Positions 37,808 through 49,380 of a DNA stretch of 64,000 bases are shown here, in pieces. This DNA is from Prostheceraeus crozeri (taxonomy: Eukaryota > Platyhelminthes > Polycladida > Euryleptidae): positions 831,001 through 895,000 of the forward strand of contig CAJQUW010005533.1 of the NCBI GenBank assembly GCA_907163375.1, written 5' to 3'. Position 1 is the stretch's first letter; every line of letters starts with the position of its first letter. The position numbers and the translations under genes were made by a program. The notes beneath the pieces are model-generated. The model made no database searches. It saw only the letters and a list, made by a program, of their open reading frames with translations, and was not told where the DNA came from.

Positions 37808-39889
37808 CAGAGGCGTCGCGACCGGGGGGTGTGGGGGACCGTAACACCCCCCAATATGAAATTATTAAAAGATTCAGGTAAAATGAGAAATATATTATTG
37901 CTGCCTTGCCTTGAGAAAGGGTCTGGACCCGAAACGTCGACTGTGTACATATTTTGTATTCGTAATTATTTAGTGGCATTAAATTACTCGGGAGAGAAAA
38001 CTGATTTTTTTTCACATCATTGATTCAAAATGAGAAATTTCAGGTAAACCGCCGGTTTGCCGGCGATTCAGCTCCAATATTCACTGACGTTGTTCTTAGC
38101 CACAAAAACACGTCTTGTCACAAAAACACATCGTAATGTCGGGAAATTCTCACCCTTTCTAGACACCAGAAAGTATATGGTTAGTTGTTGTTGATGATAT
38201 TGATTTGTCACGCGAAAGCGGTCAAACATAGCGCGCTGAAAACGACCTCTACCCGGGATGACTGTACATGTACATGCGAGCAGGAGGAACAGTCGCCTCG
38301 CATTTTCTTAAAAATTGGAGCATAAGGCGATGTGAGTTAGCTCTGCAAAATTTAAAATATCTAAGTGCAATTGAAATGTAATTCCAGTACCCTACCTATA
38401 ATGTGGCCAGTGAATATTGGCACATAATCACCTAACGCTGAAACGCCTGCAACTCATTCTGCCTAGCTGTGTAGTGTATATTTAACCGTTGATTCATGTA
38501 AGTTCTGGCTATTGCGCTGTCCCTTGAGGAGATGACGTCATCGTTACGGTGGATTTCATCGAACCTTCCTCATACCGAGTCATTCACACGCGCACCGCGG
38601 AAAGCGCACGGTATGAATAAGGCACACCGTCTTCTCTGTGCGTAGAAGTTTATTGTCAGCAGCGTGTTAACTTTCTCGATGCAAACACCGTCGAAAATTT
38701 CCTTAACAGTCGATACTACGGGATCCAATTGCGCACAAATTAACTTAACGTCATCGGCATTTCATTGGCCACTTAAATAACCACCAATTAAATTATTTTT
38801 CATTTATAGGCGTCATTTCCGACCGATTAGATGATTAGGTAGGTACCTAGTGTTGGATTTGAGCATGATAGCAGTAGGGGGAAGCTTTCGAACGGAAGTT
38901 TTTGGGTCAACGCTGCAACCAAAGCCGGAAAAAGGGTGATCAAAAGGAAGAGGACATTGATTCATATAGCACCACTATCATCCTAGCACTAAGAACGCCC
39001 GCGAATTATTTTGAAAACAGTTGAACCATAAATGGAAAAAGTAGGAGATAGGCCCATTTGATCCTTGAAAGGGACTCTCCAATGCATGCATTTGGTGCCA
39101 CCCGCATTTGATTAAATAATGCTTCAAATAAGGTGCGTGGATACCCTTGTGCATCAGAAATTCATAGTAGGTCTCCCATGTGAAGATCCACATAAACATT
39201 CCGCAGATGATCATTCTGTAATTTATTGTAATTAGACCTATAATGAATTCACAAAATTCGGGCTTCTGTCAATATTCACAGAGTGAAAGTTAAACAATGT
39301 TCCCAAACTTGATTTTATTGATTGTGAAGAGTTCTATTACATTAATATGAATAAAATACTGTGTGTGTTGTCATCAAGACCCTGAAAGAATCAAGATAGC
39401 ATTCTGGATTCCACTCCTTTTGTGATGGTTTCGCTACCTTCTAATTATTTCATTCAGCACTTTCTGCTTCTCGAATTTATTTGTTATCTTTATGAACAAA
39501 GAAGGTCAATTATTGATGATAAGACAATTAAACTAGGCCTGCGCCTGTCAATGTTGCTCATATTCACTAAAATAATGAACTGATGCTCAATCAATCTGGT
39601 TGAGGCAATGTAAAGCCTATCTACTGGAAATATTCTTCCCCCTCAGGGAAGGAAGACACATCTTCAGTACCAGGGATGAGACGGGCCAGTGCAGGGGAAC
39701 TTCCCCACTTTCCCTCCCCTCAAATCCAACACTGCAGGTACCTCTTCTTTAGGATATAAACATGAAACATGTTGGAATGTGTGTGAGTATGCGTGTGTGC
39801 ACTAATCAGGCAAATTTTGGCTCTTAGTTGTAAATCAGGTAAAATTTAGCAAACACCCCCCCAATGATGTTTCCTTAGCGACGCCTCTG
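37808..39889. mobile_element. hAT-type element, non-autonomous, 8-bp TSD TCCACAGC
   Basis: Ends CAGAGGCGTCGC and GCGACGCCTCTG, each followed in the subterminal region by a C/G-run near ACACCCCCC. The 8-bp direct repeats TCCACAGC at 37800-37807 and 39890-39897 are identical, which is the hAT signature. I see no hAT transposase inside. A second hAT element is nested at 38848-39734, and a GGACCCGAAACGTCGAC motif at 37925 suggests other captured repeat sequence. Confidence 0.85.
38848..39734. mobile_element. hAT-type element nested in the 37808 element
   Basis: Ends TAGTGTTGGATTTGAG and CTCAAATCCAACACTG. The 8-bp flanks are TAGGTACC (38840-38847) and CAGGTACC (39735-39742), matching at seven of eight bases. 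No transposase. It must be younger than the outer element. Confidence 0.7.
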
Positions 39890-40315
39890 TCCACAGCAGC
39901 TATATATCACCAAACAGCTCAAAAAATGTCCAGTAGGATTTCTTTGAATGACTTTTTGATTGATCTTCAATGAATTTAAACTGTCTCTGTCCTCTCATTG
40001 AAATTTCTCCTCACTTTTTCACTTTAAATTTTGGTTGACTTAGACGGATTTATTGTCGTGTAGCTTGATGCCATCAAAACATCAAAACCACGTTCTTGAA
40101 TAATGGAGACATGTGTGTCCATCATATTCTAATTTCAAACTTACACTTACAAATTTGAAATAAAAATGGGATGCACTTAAATCCAGATAAAGGAAATCAA
40201 GCCAAAATTTCGTGCAGACAGAACTTCACTGTTGTTTCTGTCCATTAAGCATGCAACACATTGTAGACGTATCGATGTTAAAGCCAATGTCAGGTGACTG
40301 CCCATTTCACAAGAC
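39890..40315. other. Short intergenic stretch between hAT and Harbinger elements
   Basis: No gene or repeat recognised apart from the hAT target-site copy at its left edge. Confidence 0.4.
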
Positions 40316-40570
40316 TAAGGGCCGATTTCATGAAGCGGTATTAACTGCTACCAGTAGTAGCACAAATACCAGGAGTAGCTACTACTTCGGAGTAAAATCG
40401 ATTTCACGAAGCGGTATTATCAAGTCATTAGAGTTACTATGCCCTGGCGCAAATCATCTACCATCCTCGTTGGTTAATATAATTAACCAATGAAATATCA
40501 CTAACGTCGAATAAATCGTTAAGAATCGCATCATTTACAACAAAGTTTACAACAGCTAAGCTGCCAAAAT

Positions 40571-41394
40571 ATGTCGAGAAGAAGAAGTGAAAACTTTACC
40601 ACAGCCCACACGGAATTCGTAATAGATTTTATAAGATCGAATCGAATTATTGAAAGTAAGGATGTCACTTTGAAGACTTTAGCGAAAAAGCAGAAGGCAT
40701 GGATTGACCTAACAGCTACTTTCAACAGTAAATATAATTCAGCAAAGTCAGTCAATCAGATGAAGGTTCTTTGGAAAGGTTTAAAATCCAAGACGAAAAA
40801 GAATATTGCGCTTATGAAGAGAGAGACAAATGCGACTGGAGGTGGAGTCAATTTGGCCCCAAATTTGTCCATCACTGATGGACAAATATCTGAGATAATA
40901 GCCGCAGAAATGGAACCACTTGAATGCAGTTACGATGGTGATGCTGTTCAAACCCATCCCAGTACATCAAAAGTTGATATCGATAGCGACAATGATTGAG
41001 AAATTGAGAACCGGACATTAAGCGATGCCGCGAGAAAGCCTACCTGTAAATGTAATGCCTTGATGGAAGAGTCGCAAAAATGTACGAGTAACTCAGCAAA
41101 ACGACCCACAACACTTGATTTTTTCACAATTTCAAGAGAGAGGCTCGATGTGGAAAGGAGAAAGGCTATTGCCCAGGAACGAATAGCTGAGGTGAGTCAT
41201 GATGTTTAACGCAGCGCTTTCTTAAAGTATGTAATTATCATTGAATTATATTTTATTTTCAGGCTCTAGAAAAATTAACGAACTCAGAAGCACATAAAAC
41301 CACTGCTGCCGTACCGCCAACAGAACACAGACGAGGCAATACGAGTGGCTTTATACAGCAGTTGTTTTCCGATGAATCAACGACTTCGTTTTGA
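40571..41394 (+). pseudogene. Harbinger ORF1, Myb/SANT-like DNA-binding protein, one in-frame TGA
   Basis: ATG at 40571. Residues 1-80 (NFTTAHTEFVIDFIRSNRII ... SAKSVNQMKVLWKGLKSKTK) form the tri-helix Myb/SANT-like fold typical of Harbinger ORF1, which helps import the nuclease and bind the ends. A TGA at 40997-40999 ends the frame at 142 residues, but the same frame stays open to a donor (GTGAGT at 41192), and the acceptor at 41262 leads into 43 more codons in phase (exon 2, 41263-41394), ending TGA. The downstream part contains RPTTLDFFTISRERLDVERR. The clean continuation and matched splice phase indicate a single nonsense mutation in a two-exon gene. Confidence 0.75.
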
Positions 41395-41644
41395 AAATCT
41401 AAATAGTGAACAGTTGTGGTGTGTATTGCTACGAAATATACATATTATTCTTGTTGCATTCAATAATTTTTATCCAACTTCCACAGCGTGGCTGAAATTA
41501 TATGTATATTTACGCTCGTAAGCCTGCTACGATCATAATACATAATTTCCAAAATTGAGTTGCAGAATTACGATAAAAATTTGAAGCAAAAGTGAATATC
41601 CCTTCTAGCTGTTCCATGCACGCCTTACAATTTTATAGCTTCAT

Positions 41645-42183
41645 ATGGGCATTTCCACGGTAATGATCTGACGGACATTGGTAGTGTTTGAACTTAGATG
41701 TCTTGCTCTCTGAAAGTACTAAATGAAATTGCGCCAAAATTAGCTCTGATAATTAGAAAGTTAATTAATTAGTTATCTGACAAAGAAGATAACGATCTGA
41801 CATTTTCAATGTAACATAATTAAATGTAATTCTCTTATACTATTCGGAGGTTTTAGCTGTTGAAACGCATACGCAATTTGATATAGAGTATTTCTCGCAA
41901 ATAACTATCGTCAAATAGCTTATCCGAGTCAATTTTGTATATTTCACAGTAAATTCAATAATCGATCACATTTTTCAGCTAATTCACATTTTTCATTTCA
42001 GTTGAAAACATGTACATGTCATGTTATTTTTGATTTTCTATGTGAAGACCGATAAATTTTGAAAAATAAAGTTGATATTTGTTAATTTCAGTGCATTTTA
42101 CCCCAAGTAGAACTGCTTTGCAGTAACATACTGCACCTTTTATGAACCATGCCCAGGTTGACATTTTCGTGGAAATGCCCATA
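41645..42183. mobile_element. MITE nested in the Harbinger element
   Basis: TATGGGCATTTCCACGG at the left and CGTGGAAATGCCCATA at the right form terminal inverted repeats, flanked by TA on each side. The location between the two convergent Harbinger genes spares both. TA duplications suggest a Tc1/mariner-related mobiliser, though no transposase is present. Confidence 0.55.
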
Positions 42184-42380
42184 TACGTACGATCGTATAT
42201 GTTTTACCATAATATAAAATATTTGACAAACAATGATACAGTAATTCAAAAGACTGCGTTTGCAATTATGTCTCTATATTTAATTTATAGTGTAGGTCAA
42301 AAAAATTTCTACGGTTGATTTAGCGTGATTACTGTTTGTAAACAATATTGAAACTTAATGTAGCGCTACCAATGGCTTTG

Positions 42381-43393
42381 TCAAACAAACACTTGTTCAA
42401 TGAGTCTTCGACGAAACAGATTTCCACGTGCTTCATCCCCTCTATAGATATGATCATTACTTATATAAGCATTTAAAATCTGTTCATTATCATCAACGAA
42501 ATTTAAATCGCCATCTCCAATCGCCATGTTGTGCAGTACAGCAGCTGCAATGATAATATGTGGTACTTTCGAAAGTTTCATTCGCAACCCATATTTAAGA
42601 ATAGGAAATCGACGTTTCCACTGTCCAAACATCCTTTCAATAGTAATGCGTGTTCGAATATGAGCATGGTTATAACGCCGTTCTCCATCGTTGTTTACTC
42701 GAAGTAATGGGGTCAGGAGATATGGAGAACAAGGATATCCACTATCACCGAGAAGGTATCCTTGATACTGATTGCTCTCAAAACCCATAAGTAGTCGACA
42801 ATTGTTCCAGATTCTTGAATCATGTATGGATCCTTGCCATCTGGCTACTATATTTGTAATTCTGTATCGAGCGTCACATACAACCTGAACATTCAAGGAA
42901 TACCAGTGATGCCAATTAATATACATTGCAGCGTTTTCTGGAGGAACGTTGAATAGTAGACGAACATGTGTACAATCTATTGCTCCCAGAACACCTGGAA
43001 AGTTTGCAATTCGGTAAAAATCCAACTTTGTTGAATCGACTTCTTCTTGAGATTCTGGCATTTTTATGTATGTTGAGCTTAACGCTGCAATCGCATTCGA
43101 TATCCTCACAATAATTCTGCACACAGTGGATGGAGAAAATCCATGAATATCACCAACCTCATGGTAAAACTGATCGGTGGCCAAGAATCGAAGGAAAATG
43201 AAAGTTTGCAGTTCTGGAGATACTGCGAAGCTTCGAAGGGTAGGAGATGCGATGTCTGCCCTGATTTGAGAAATCAATGAGTTCGCGCATGATTTCGTCA
43301 ATCTATAGCGCAGACGGAATTTTCCTCGTCGTAACAATCGAATGGGTTATGTCGATCTCGGAATACACGCTCCCTTCTCAGGGCACGTATCAT
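42381..43393 (-). pseudogene. Harbinger DDE nuclease (HARBI1-like), single frameshift near its N-terminus
   Basis: The main frame from about 43337 to 42381 encodes the DDE_Tnp_4 fold: first Asp in GAIDCTHV, second in LLGDSGYPC, Glu in RITIERMFGQWKRRFPIL, and a C-terminal helix with AAAVLHNMA. These catalytic residues are all present. That frame has no ATG at its start. The expected N-terminal block (ALRRERVFRDRHNPFD) lies in another frame from an ATG at 43391-43393, so one base is missing at about 43316-43320. The gene is otherwise intact and close to usual length, so loss of activity is recent, or the base is an assembly error. Confidence 0.85.
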
Positions 43394-43669
43394 TAAGACC
43401 TGCCATCTCGAGCAGCGACTAAAGAAACTGATCGCATTTGACTTCACTAGCAGAGTTATACCTACCCTCTTGAGGGAGTAAATCTGGGTAGTAAATATAT
43501 TGATTTTGTAGAGCTACTACCGGGCGTAAAGAAATTGCTCCTCCCGACTCCGAGTGATCCCAGTAGTAACTAACACCGCATCGTGAAAGCCACATGAGAG
43601 TAAATTTATTGATTCTCAACAAGTTATTACCGAGAGTAAGCTAATGCCGCTTCGTGAAATCGGCCCTAA

Positions 43670-45105
43670 GAGAAGAAATATTTTCAATTTCTGTATCCCT
43701 TGCAAGTCTACGAGAAGCCTATTTTGGAAGAGGCCTACCTTCTCTCGTCGTCATATGATGTTGATATCGTTGTGTTCGGTGTAAATTTCGTTGTCTCTAT
43801 CCGATCAAACTGCACTTTGTTGGAAATACAGAGCCGGTCATTCATTGCTAAACAATGAGCATCACCCTGTTATGAAATCGATCGATTGATGATTACAGTT
43901 ATCTTTTCTTTAAAATACTTTTTGTTTGAACACCGCCGCTTTGGTCTTGTGGTGGAGTGCTCGCTCTGCGTCCGGGTGACTTTGGTTTAAACATTAGTCG
44001 GGTTAAATCTAAGACTTTTAAAATAGGAAACTCTGCATTATTGCTAAGCAGCAAAACAATAATCAGCATAAAAATTGAGAGTGGAATAAATAAGAACCCG
44101 GCGGAGTGCAGGAAAGGTTCCTTGTCTAATGTGCTTCCGAGTACAAACAAGGTTTATTCATTCATTTTTTTGATTTGCTTGAATAAACCCTGTGTCACGA
44201 ATGTGCTCCAATTTGTGGAGCCAGTGAATTCAATTACGAAATTGAAACAAGTTTCAAACAAGTTGTTTTCAAAATTGTCAGATTGGTAAAGTAGGCTTCA
44301 ATTATAATAATGATTGACTTTGACATCATTGACATTTTTGGAGTTTTAGACATCTGTTCTACAGCTTCTCATATAATCAAGGAGCGCTTTAAGTTGGGGG
44401 TGCACCGAACGTTCGGCTCGAAACCTTGGGATTTTTTTAATTTTATATCAAGGCAAATTTATGAAATATTCTTTTGATAAAATATGATCGTTCTTAAGAA
44501 GCTTTGGACATTATTCTCAATTGTAGATTTCTAAACATTTGACATTTCCTTTGTTTACCACATCTGTGAGTCTCTAGTATAATTTTGAATTCAAATTACT
44601 AAAGGACAAATTATAGCACAAATTATTGAATGTCATTAGTTATCGCTAGGTTGGTAATTAGTCTACGCAGTAATGAGGTTCAGAGAGACGAAAGAGATTC
44701 TCAAAATGCTTTATTAATGTATCGACAAATAACAAATTGATTTTGTTAACTGAAGGAATTCGACTATGAGTAAAAGTGCATTATGGTGCAAGAACAGCAC
44801 CATCTCTCCTCTCGCTGGTAATAAACGAGATCGAATGTCTATCCAGAGCCCTCCAGCCTCGTAAAACATTCGTTTCCGACAAGGCAGTTTTCCAGTTTTC
44901 TCAGTTCCTCGTTCATTTTGGCGATTTTGGTCGTTCACTCAGCTCGTCGCTCATTTCAATTTTGCGCTAAGCCGTTCAGTTCTGACTATTCTGTCCTTGT
45001 TTTGCTTATTTTAATTAGCTATTCATATTTACAATTGTAGGAAAAGTGATATATTCTACAAAATAGGCAAAGTAGACTGTCTGTGTCTGAGATGTTTAAC
45101 CAGTG
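43670..45105. other. Intergenic, contains one SINE-like tRNA head
   Basis: Besides the SINE at 43931-44010 I find no supported gene. Open frames at 43957-44289 and 43899-44150 are opposite-strand readings of the same repeat-bearing sequence. Confidence 0.35.
43931..44010 (+). repeat. tRNA-derived SINE head, third family
   Basis: GGTCTTGTGGTGGAGTGCTC resembles a pol III A-box region, and GGTTTAAAC about 35 bp later is a weak B box, a common SINE layout. The family differs from the 925 copies. Confidence 0.4.
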
Positions 45106-45660
45106 GTCCGGTAGTCAGAGCGACTTTCTGCAGGGAACGTGACCGAAACTGAGACTTTCACTGAATGATGTACACCATTTGCCTACTACGAATCTGCACG
45201 TCTGCTGAGTTCTAGTTTGCTATCATGTGCATGTGTAATTATCATGTTTCTGATCGCTGATGTATGCGAGAATTTGCCTGAATGAGGTTTAAATTGCTCA
45301 AAATGCTTGTGTCTACCGACATTAGGAGGCTTGCCAAATCTGGATGTGTTTAGCTTCATGTATAAGAGTACATGAACATGATAGCAAATGACCTGAAGAC
45401 ATTCCATGTCAAGAATTGTGGCTCTAGACATAGTAGCTTTGTCGCAATAAGCGAAAACATAGAAAATTTCATTTTCACTAAAAACTACAATCTGTGTCCC
45501 ATTGGATTAACATGTTTTCTTTGATCCTGTCTGACAAGAGGAGGAACTCACTAGAACTCAGTAGACGTGCAGATTCGTAGTAGGCAAATGGTGTACATCA
45601 TTCAGTGAAAGTCTCAGTTTCGGTCACGTTCCCTGCAGAAAGTCGCTCTGACGGCCGGAC
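45106..45660. mobile_element. Non-autonomous element with about 112-bp inverted repeats
   Basis: Left repeat from GTCCGG at 45106 to about 45217 (GAGTTCTAGT); right repeat from about 45549 to CCGGAC at 45660. They match over GTCAGAGCGACTTTCTGCAG and onward with very few differences. The interior carries a dispersed block also present at 34490-34690. No clear target duplication was read. Too short to code. Confidence 0.65.
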
Positions 45661-47194
45661 TGTGGTATTTGAAGACATATTCAACATCAATTACTTTCGC
45701 ATCGTCACATGCATGTAGACCTATATTGTTTTGTCAGGATGCAAACTATTGCATTAATCCTAAATTGACCGCGGAGGTGATTAAATAGTGAGCTGTTCTC
45801 GCCGATTTGAAAATTGAATATACGATTTCTCACCACTAAATTGATGAATAGATGAATTGTGAATGCTCAACGTCGTCAACTTTTCATAACTTTTCAAGAC
45901 GCATAAACTTTCCTCACTTTTGCAAGGACGCCTTTTTTCTGATTCGAAGGATAAGGAATACATTTTGATTATATGCTAAAACTTTACTTTCTGTCATAAG
46001 TGCTAGGTATGAACTTCTTGATATATCAGGCAACACCATTTGGACAAGTGCGCATTCATTTTAAAATTTTGTCATTGTCTTATAGCGACTTTGTGAATTC
46101 ATAAGAAAACATGCGTCATTAACTCAATAAGCAGAAACTTTATTTAGTGATTCCAAATTTTGAAAATGCCTCAATGAAATTTTTGTCAACTTGAGGAGGC
46201 GTGATAATATTTAACGAGCAAAATGCTTGCTTAGTAAACATGTACATTCGTTCCATGGAAGAAGTAGCAAACCGTAAAAAATCATACTGACATTGATGTG
46301 TGTAATCATTACTCGATAAACGTGTTCCATTGAAAATACCAAAACGGATAAATTATCGTTGAATCTAAGTATGAATTATACTTCAAAATTCCTGACAACT
46401 ATTTCCTTTAATTGAAATGCTCAAAGATTAGTTTTAAATGCATGCAGGTTTCTTGCATACACATGCAAGTTTATTTAGATTTGGCAGAAGTGGGGAGACA
46501 GAGGCGAAAGGCTGCTGTTGTTATTAATGTCTCGGTAATGGTGGACACATACTGCAATTCCATTCATTTTTGATTCTCAATTCCAATCATTCATTCCTAG
46601 TCTTTAATATTTTTTTAATTTCTCCTAGATACCATAATGTTAGGTTCAATTTTAAAATAGCCGATGCTGTTTTATCTTAAAATTTTATTCCCAAATTTTC
46701 GTCTGTACACAGACCGCGTCAGGGAATAAGCGTCCCCTGACGCCCCTGAAGCGGTCGTCTTGAAGAAATGGAATATTCCTAGTCTTATTCGAAAGTCTGG
46801 TGAAATAGTGCTGCATACTTGAGGTCAATATGAAATTATCAAACAAACTGTGTCAAAGCGGTATTGACGCACCATTTTGAAATAAATATCGCATGCATTC
46901 GTAGAACTTCACGAAAATGAATGGAGTTTCAAGCTGATGTCTCATTGACTGATTCTTTGCATCAACTTCAGCACATTGAAGACAATTTGAAATTGAGTCC
47001 TCAATCTCATTTCAAACTTCGCACATGAACAGCGAAATGCCAATATGAGAATACCAAGGTGACCACTTGCTACGAAATTTCGAACCAATACGAAATGGTT
47101 CAATGTGGTGCGAAATTCGGGCCCTGGTTCGAAAAAGTACGAAATTGAACCTATCCATCTATGGAATTATATGATCTGCCATTACTACTTAAAT
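45661..47194. other. Intergenic, nothing recognised
   Basis: AT-rich. One low-copy motif near 46687 (ATTCCCAAATTTTCGTCTGT) resembles 10199-10218. No gene or inverted repeat seen. Confidence 0.35.
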
Positions 47195-48108
47195 CAGGGA
47201 AGAGAATCTTCCAGATTTCTTGATGGCCATCAGGGTCATTTCTGAGATTCACCAGAAAATGCAATAAAAATAGAAGGGGTAAGGGGGGTAGGGGGTAAGC
47301 AGGCGTGTGATTCTTTCGGTTTTTGCCGGATTTCCGGTTTTCGGCGGTGAATTTGGTACCTCTCGTGAATCGGCGAATTTCGATGAGAAAAACGTAGGGG
47401 TAGGGGAGGAGGGTATGGCTATCATGAGCTTTTCAGGAGAAAATGAAAAAAGTCTAAGAAGTCTTGTTTATCTAAGCCTTCAATTGTATAGAGAGATAGA
47501 ATGTTTCATTTAATGCTTTTTCTATCATTTCATTGAATAAACCTCCTATCGAGTGGAAAACTAAGAAACTTGCTAATGATAGGCTATTATAAAGAACACA
47601 CCTCAGGGATCCCTGACATAGAAAGAGGATGAGAATGGGAGCCCCTCAGATGGAATGAGGACGAGAAAGGGGCACCTCAGATTGAAAGAGGATGAGAACG
47701 GGTCCCCTCACTTAGAAAGTCGTAGAGAAAGGGCTTTAAATAACATTAAAATTCTACTAGTTACACTTCTTAAAAGACTGGAGGTTTCTCCTGCGGCGCT
47801 TTAAAAACAAAAAATTCTACTAAGCTTAGTTATTCCCAAAAGGCTGGTACTTTGCCTCAATATGGTTGAGCTCTCTCGTATTGATTAATTATTATCTGCG
47901 GGCTTAGTGCATCAATATAATCAATGTATTTTCAGTCGCAGCATAGGGCCTTAGTGTGTAGGCGCATAAACATTCATAACTATTTAAAGTTGACTCTTGT
48001 ATTACTTGTAATCATGTCAAAACTGGAAATGGGCCCCAGAAAAAGTAACGTATAGGCCCCCCAGAAGAGATCTTCCGGATTTTTTGTGACACCACGTTCT
48101 CATCCCTG
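47195..48108. mobile_element. Second hAT-like MITE of the 8863 family, TSD TTAAAT
   Basis: Begins CAGGGAAGAGAATCTTCCAG and ends CACGTTCTCATCCCTG, flanked on both sides by TTAAAT. Shares inner-end blocks with 8863-9581 (TTCC-GATTT, AATGC-ATAAAAAT, GGGGTAAGGGGG). The interior has an internal minisatellite near 47610-47720 with GAATGAGGACGAGAA-type units. No transposase. Confidence 0.6.
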
Positions 48109-48286
48109 TTAAATGCATACTTGCTACTAACAATTTATACATGGTTCGAAATTTGAGCTCGGTGAAGTGGTCACTCTGAGAATACATTTCTCGTCAGTAA
48201 ATGTACAGGTACAGGTAAGATTCCGTCTCCATGGGGAGGTAGGAGTTCATGTCACATGAAGATGTTTTAAGATTGCCTTTCGGATG

Positions 48287-48650
48287 CTATTTCCTTTTGT
48301 CCCTGTGAGTCCAGTCCTTGATATCATCAGTGTAGATTCGTCTTTGTCTTCTTCTCGTTTTTACACCATTGATTTTACCTTCCACCATCACACGCAACAT
48401 TTCATTCTCGTTGTGTCTTAGGATATGACCACAATACTCGATCTTCCTCCGTTTCACGATATTCAGCAGTCTTCGTGTTTCATTCGCTTTTTTCAGCACT
48501 TATTCATTGCTCAGTTTTCTCTTCCAACTGATATTGAACATTCGTCTCCAACACCACATGTCAATGCTTCTAGTCTTTTCTCCAGACCTTTATTCAATGT
48601 CCATGCTTCTACACCATATAGTAACACAGACCATACATGGCAAACTATCA
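48287..48650 (-). pseudogene. LINE reverse-transcriptase C-terminal fragment
   Basis: Minus-strand pieces: a WTLNKGLEKRLEAL string near 48610-48560, then in 48499-48287 the tail IEYCGHILRHNENEMLRVMV and EGKINGVKTRRRQRR, which is the conserved C-terminus of many non-LTR retrotransposon proteins. Frameshifts lie between the pieces. It differs in sequence from the remnant at 15597-16590. Confidence 0.6.
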
Positions 48651-49017
48651 TATTGCATTCCGTTGACACAAAACATTTGTCGTAGTTCGGTTGAATAGAA
48701 GAAATTAGCTGTTAGGCTTAGTTTGCTGAAATAGTTTACGGTACTATTATCTTCTAACATTCTTGCATTTTACATTGATGTGTATGATTTTTATAAACAG
48801 TTGTGCCGAACTTTCTGCTATGATGTGCTTTATTTGCAAAACGACTTCAGTGTGCTTTGGTTACGCTAAGTAGATCCAATAGAATTATCTGACGTAATTA
48901 TGTACAATGAAGCAAAACAATAAGGACGGGCGCATTAAAATTAATGCCTTAGATGCTTTGACTGATCTACAACTACTATTCTCTGCCATTTTGCAAATAA
49001 CTTTCAACAATTGAGTG

Positions 49018-49380
49018 ATGGCAGTGCCGGCTGGGAATGTAGCAAGCTTGGTTTTTGCGATACTTGTTTTAGTGCTTGCTCTTTTCATGTATTGCTATTT
49101 CAACAGTTCATGGTTCTTGAAAACTGGTTGCTGTACATTCGGTTGTTTCTTCAAATCAACCTGTGCGATCATTGCATTTTTGGCCTTCTGTTTTATTATC
49201 GTTGAATCCCTCATTGTTTCTAATGTTATTTATCTTGGACCAGGCACAGCGTTCTATGTCAGCGATAGTCTCAGAATATGGTTGTTTCTTTGCATAGATC
49301 TCATCAATTTGGTCATACTAGTGTTATTCATCATTATGGTGTGTGTGAAGAAAAATGATACTGTTGGAGTAATGCCGTGA
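49018..49380 (+). CDS. Small multi-pass membrane protein of unknown family
   Basis: ATG at 49018 (the GTG just before it is not a plausible eukaryotic start) gives 120 residues. Hydrophobic segments at about 8-28 (SLVFAILVLVLALFMYCYF), 42-62 (CAIIAFLAFCFIIVESLIV) and 82-108 (IWLFLCIDLINLVILVLFII) are joined by short loops with a Cys-rich stretch (CCTFGCFF), and the tail is VKKNDTVGVMP. This is plausible topology for a three- or four-pass protein. I recognise no family and see no splice sites. It could be a single-exon host gene or chance; hydrophobic residues in such order make chance less likely. Confidence 0.4.
   Translation: MAVPAGNVASLVFAILVLVLALFMYCYFNSSWFLKTGCCTFGCFFKSTCAIIAFLAFCFIIVESLIVSNVIYLGPGTAFYVSDSLRIWLFLCIDLINLVILVLFIIMVCVKKNDTVGVMP

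Larger units (their letters stand above)
40319..43666. mobile_element. PIF/Harbinger transposon, nearly full length, TSD TAA
   Basis: Terminal inverted repeats begin GGGCCGATTTCAYGAAGCGG and match at 23 of 25 bases. The target duplications are TAA at 40316-40318 and 43667-43669, the 3-bp size expected of Harbinger. Each end carries an internal second copy of the motif (GATTTCACGAAGCGGTATTA at about 40400 and its inverse at about 43571-43590). Two convergent genes are inside: ORF1 on the plus strand and the DDE nuclease on the minus strand. A smaller MITE is nested between them. Confidence 0.9.

Noticed and set aside
43899-44289. Overlapping opposite-strand open frames
   Set aside because: Both span a SINE-like repeat; neither has a protein-like pattern.
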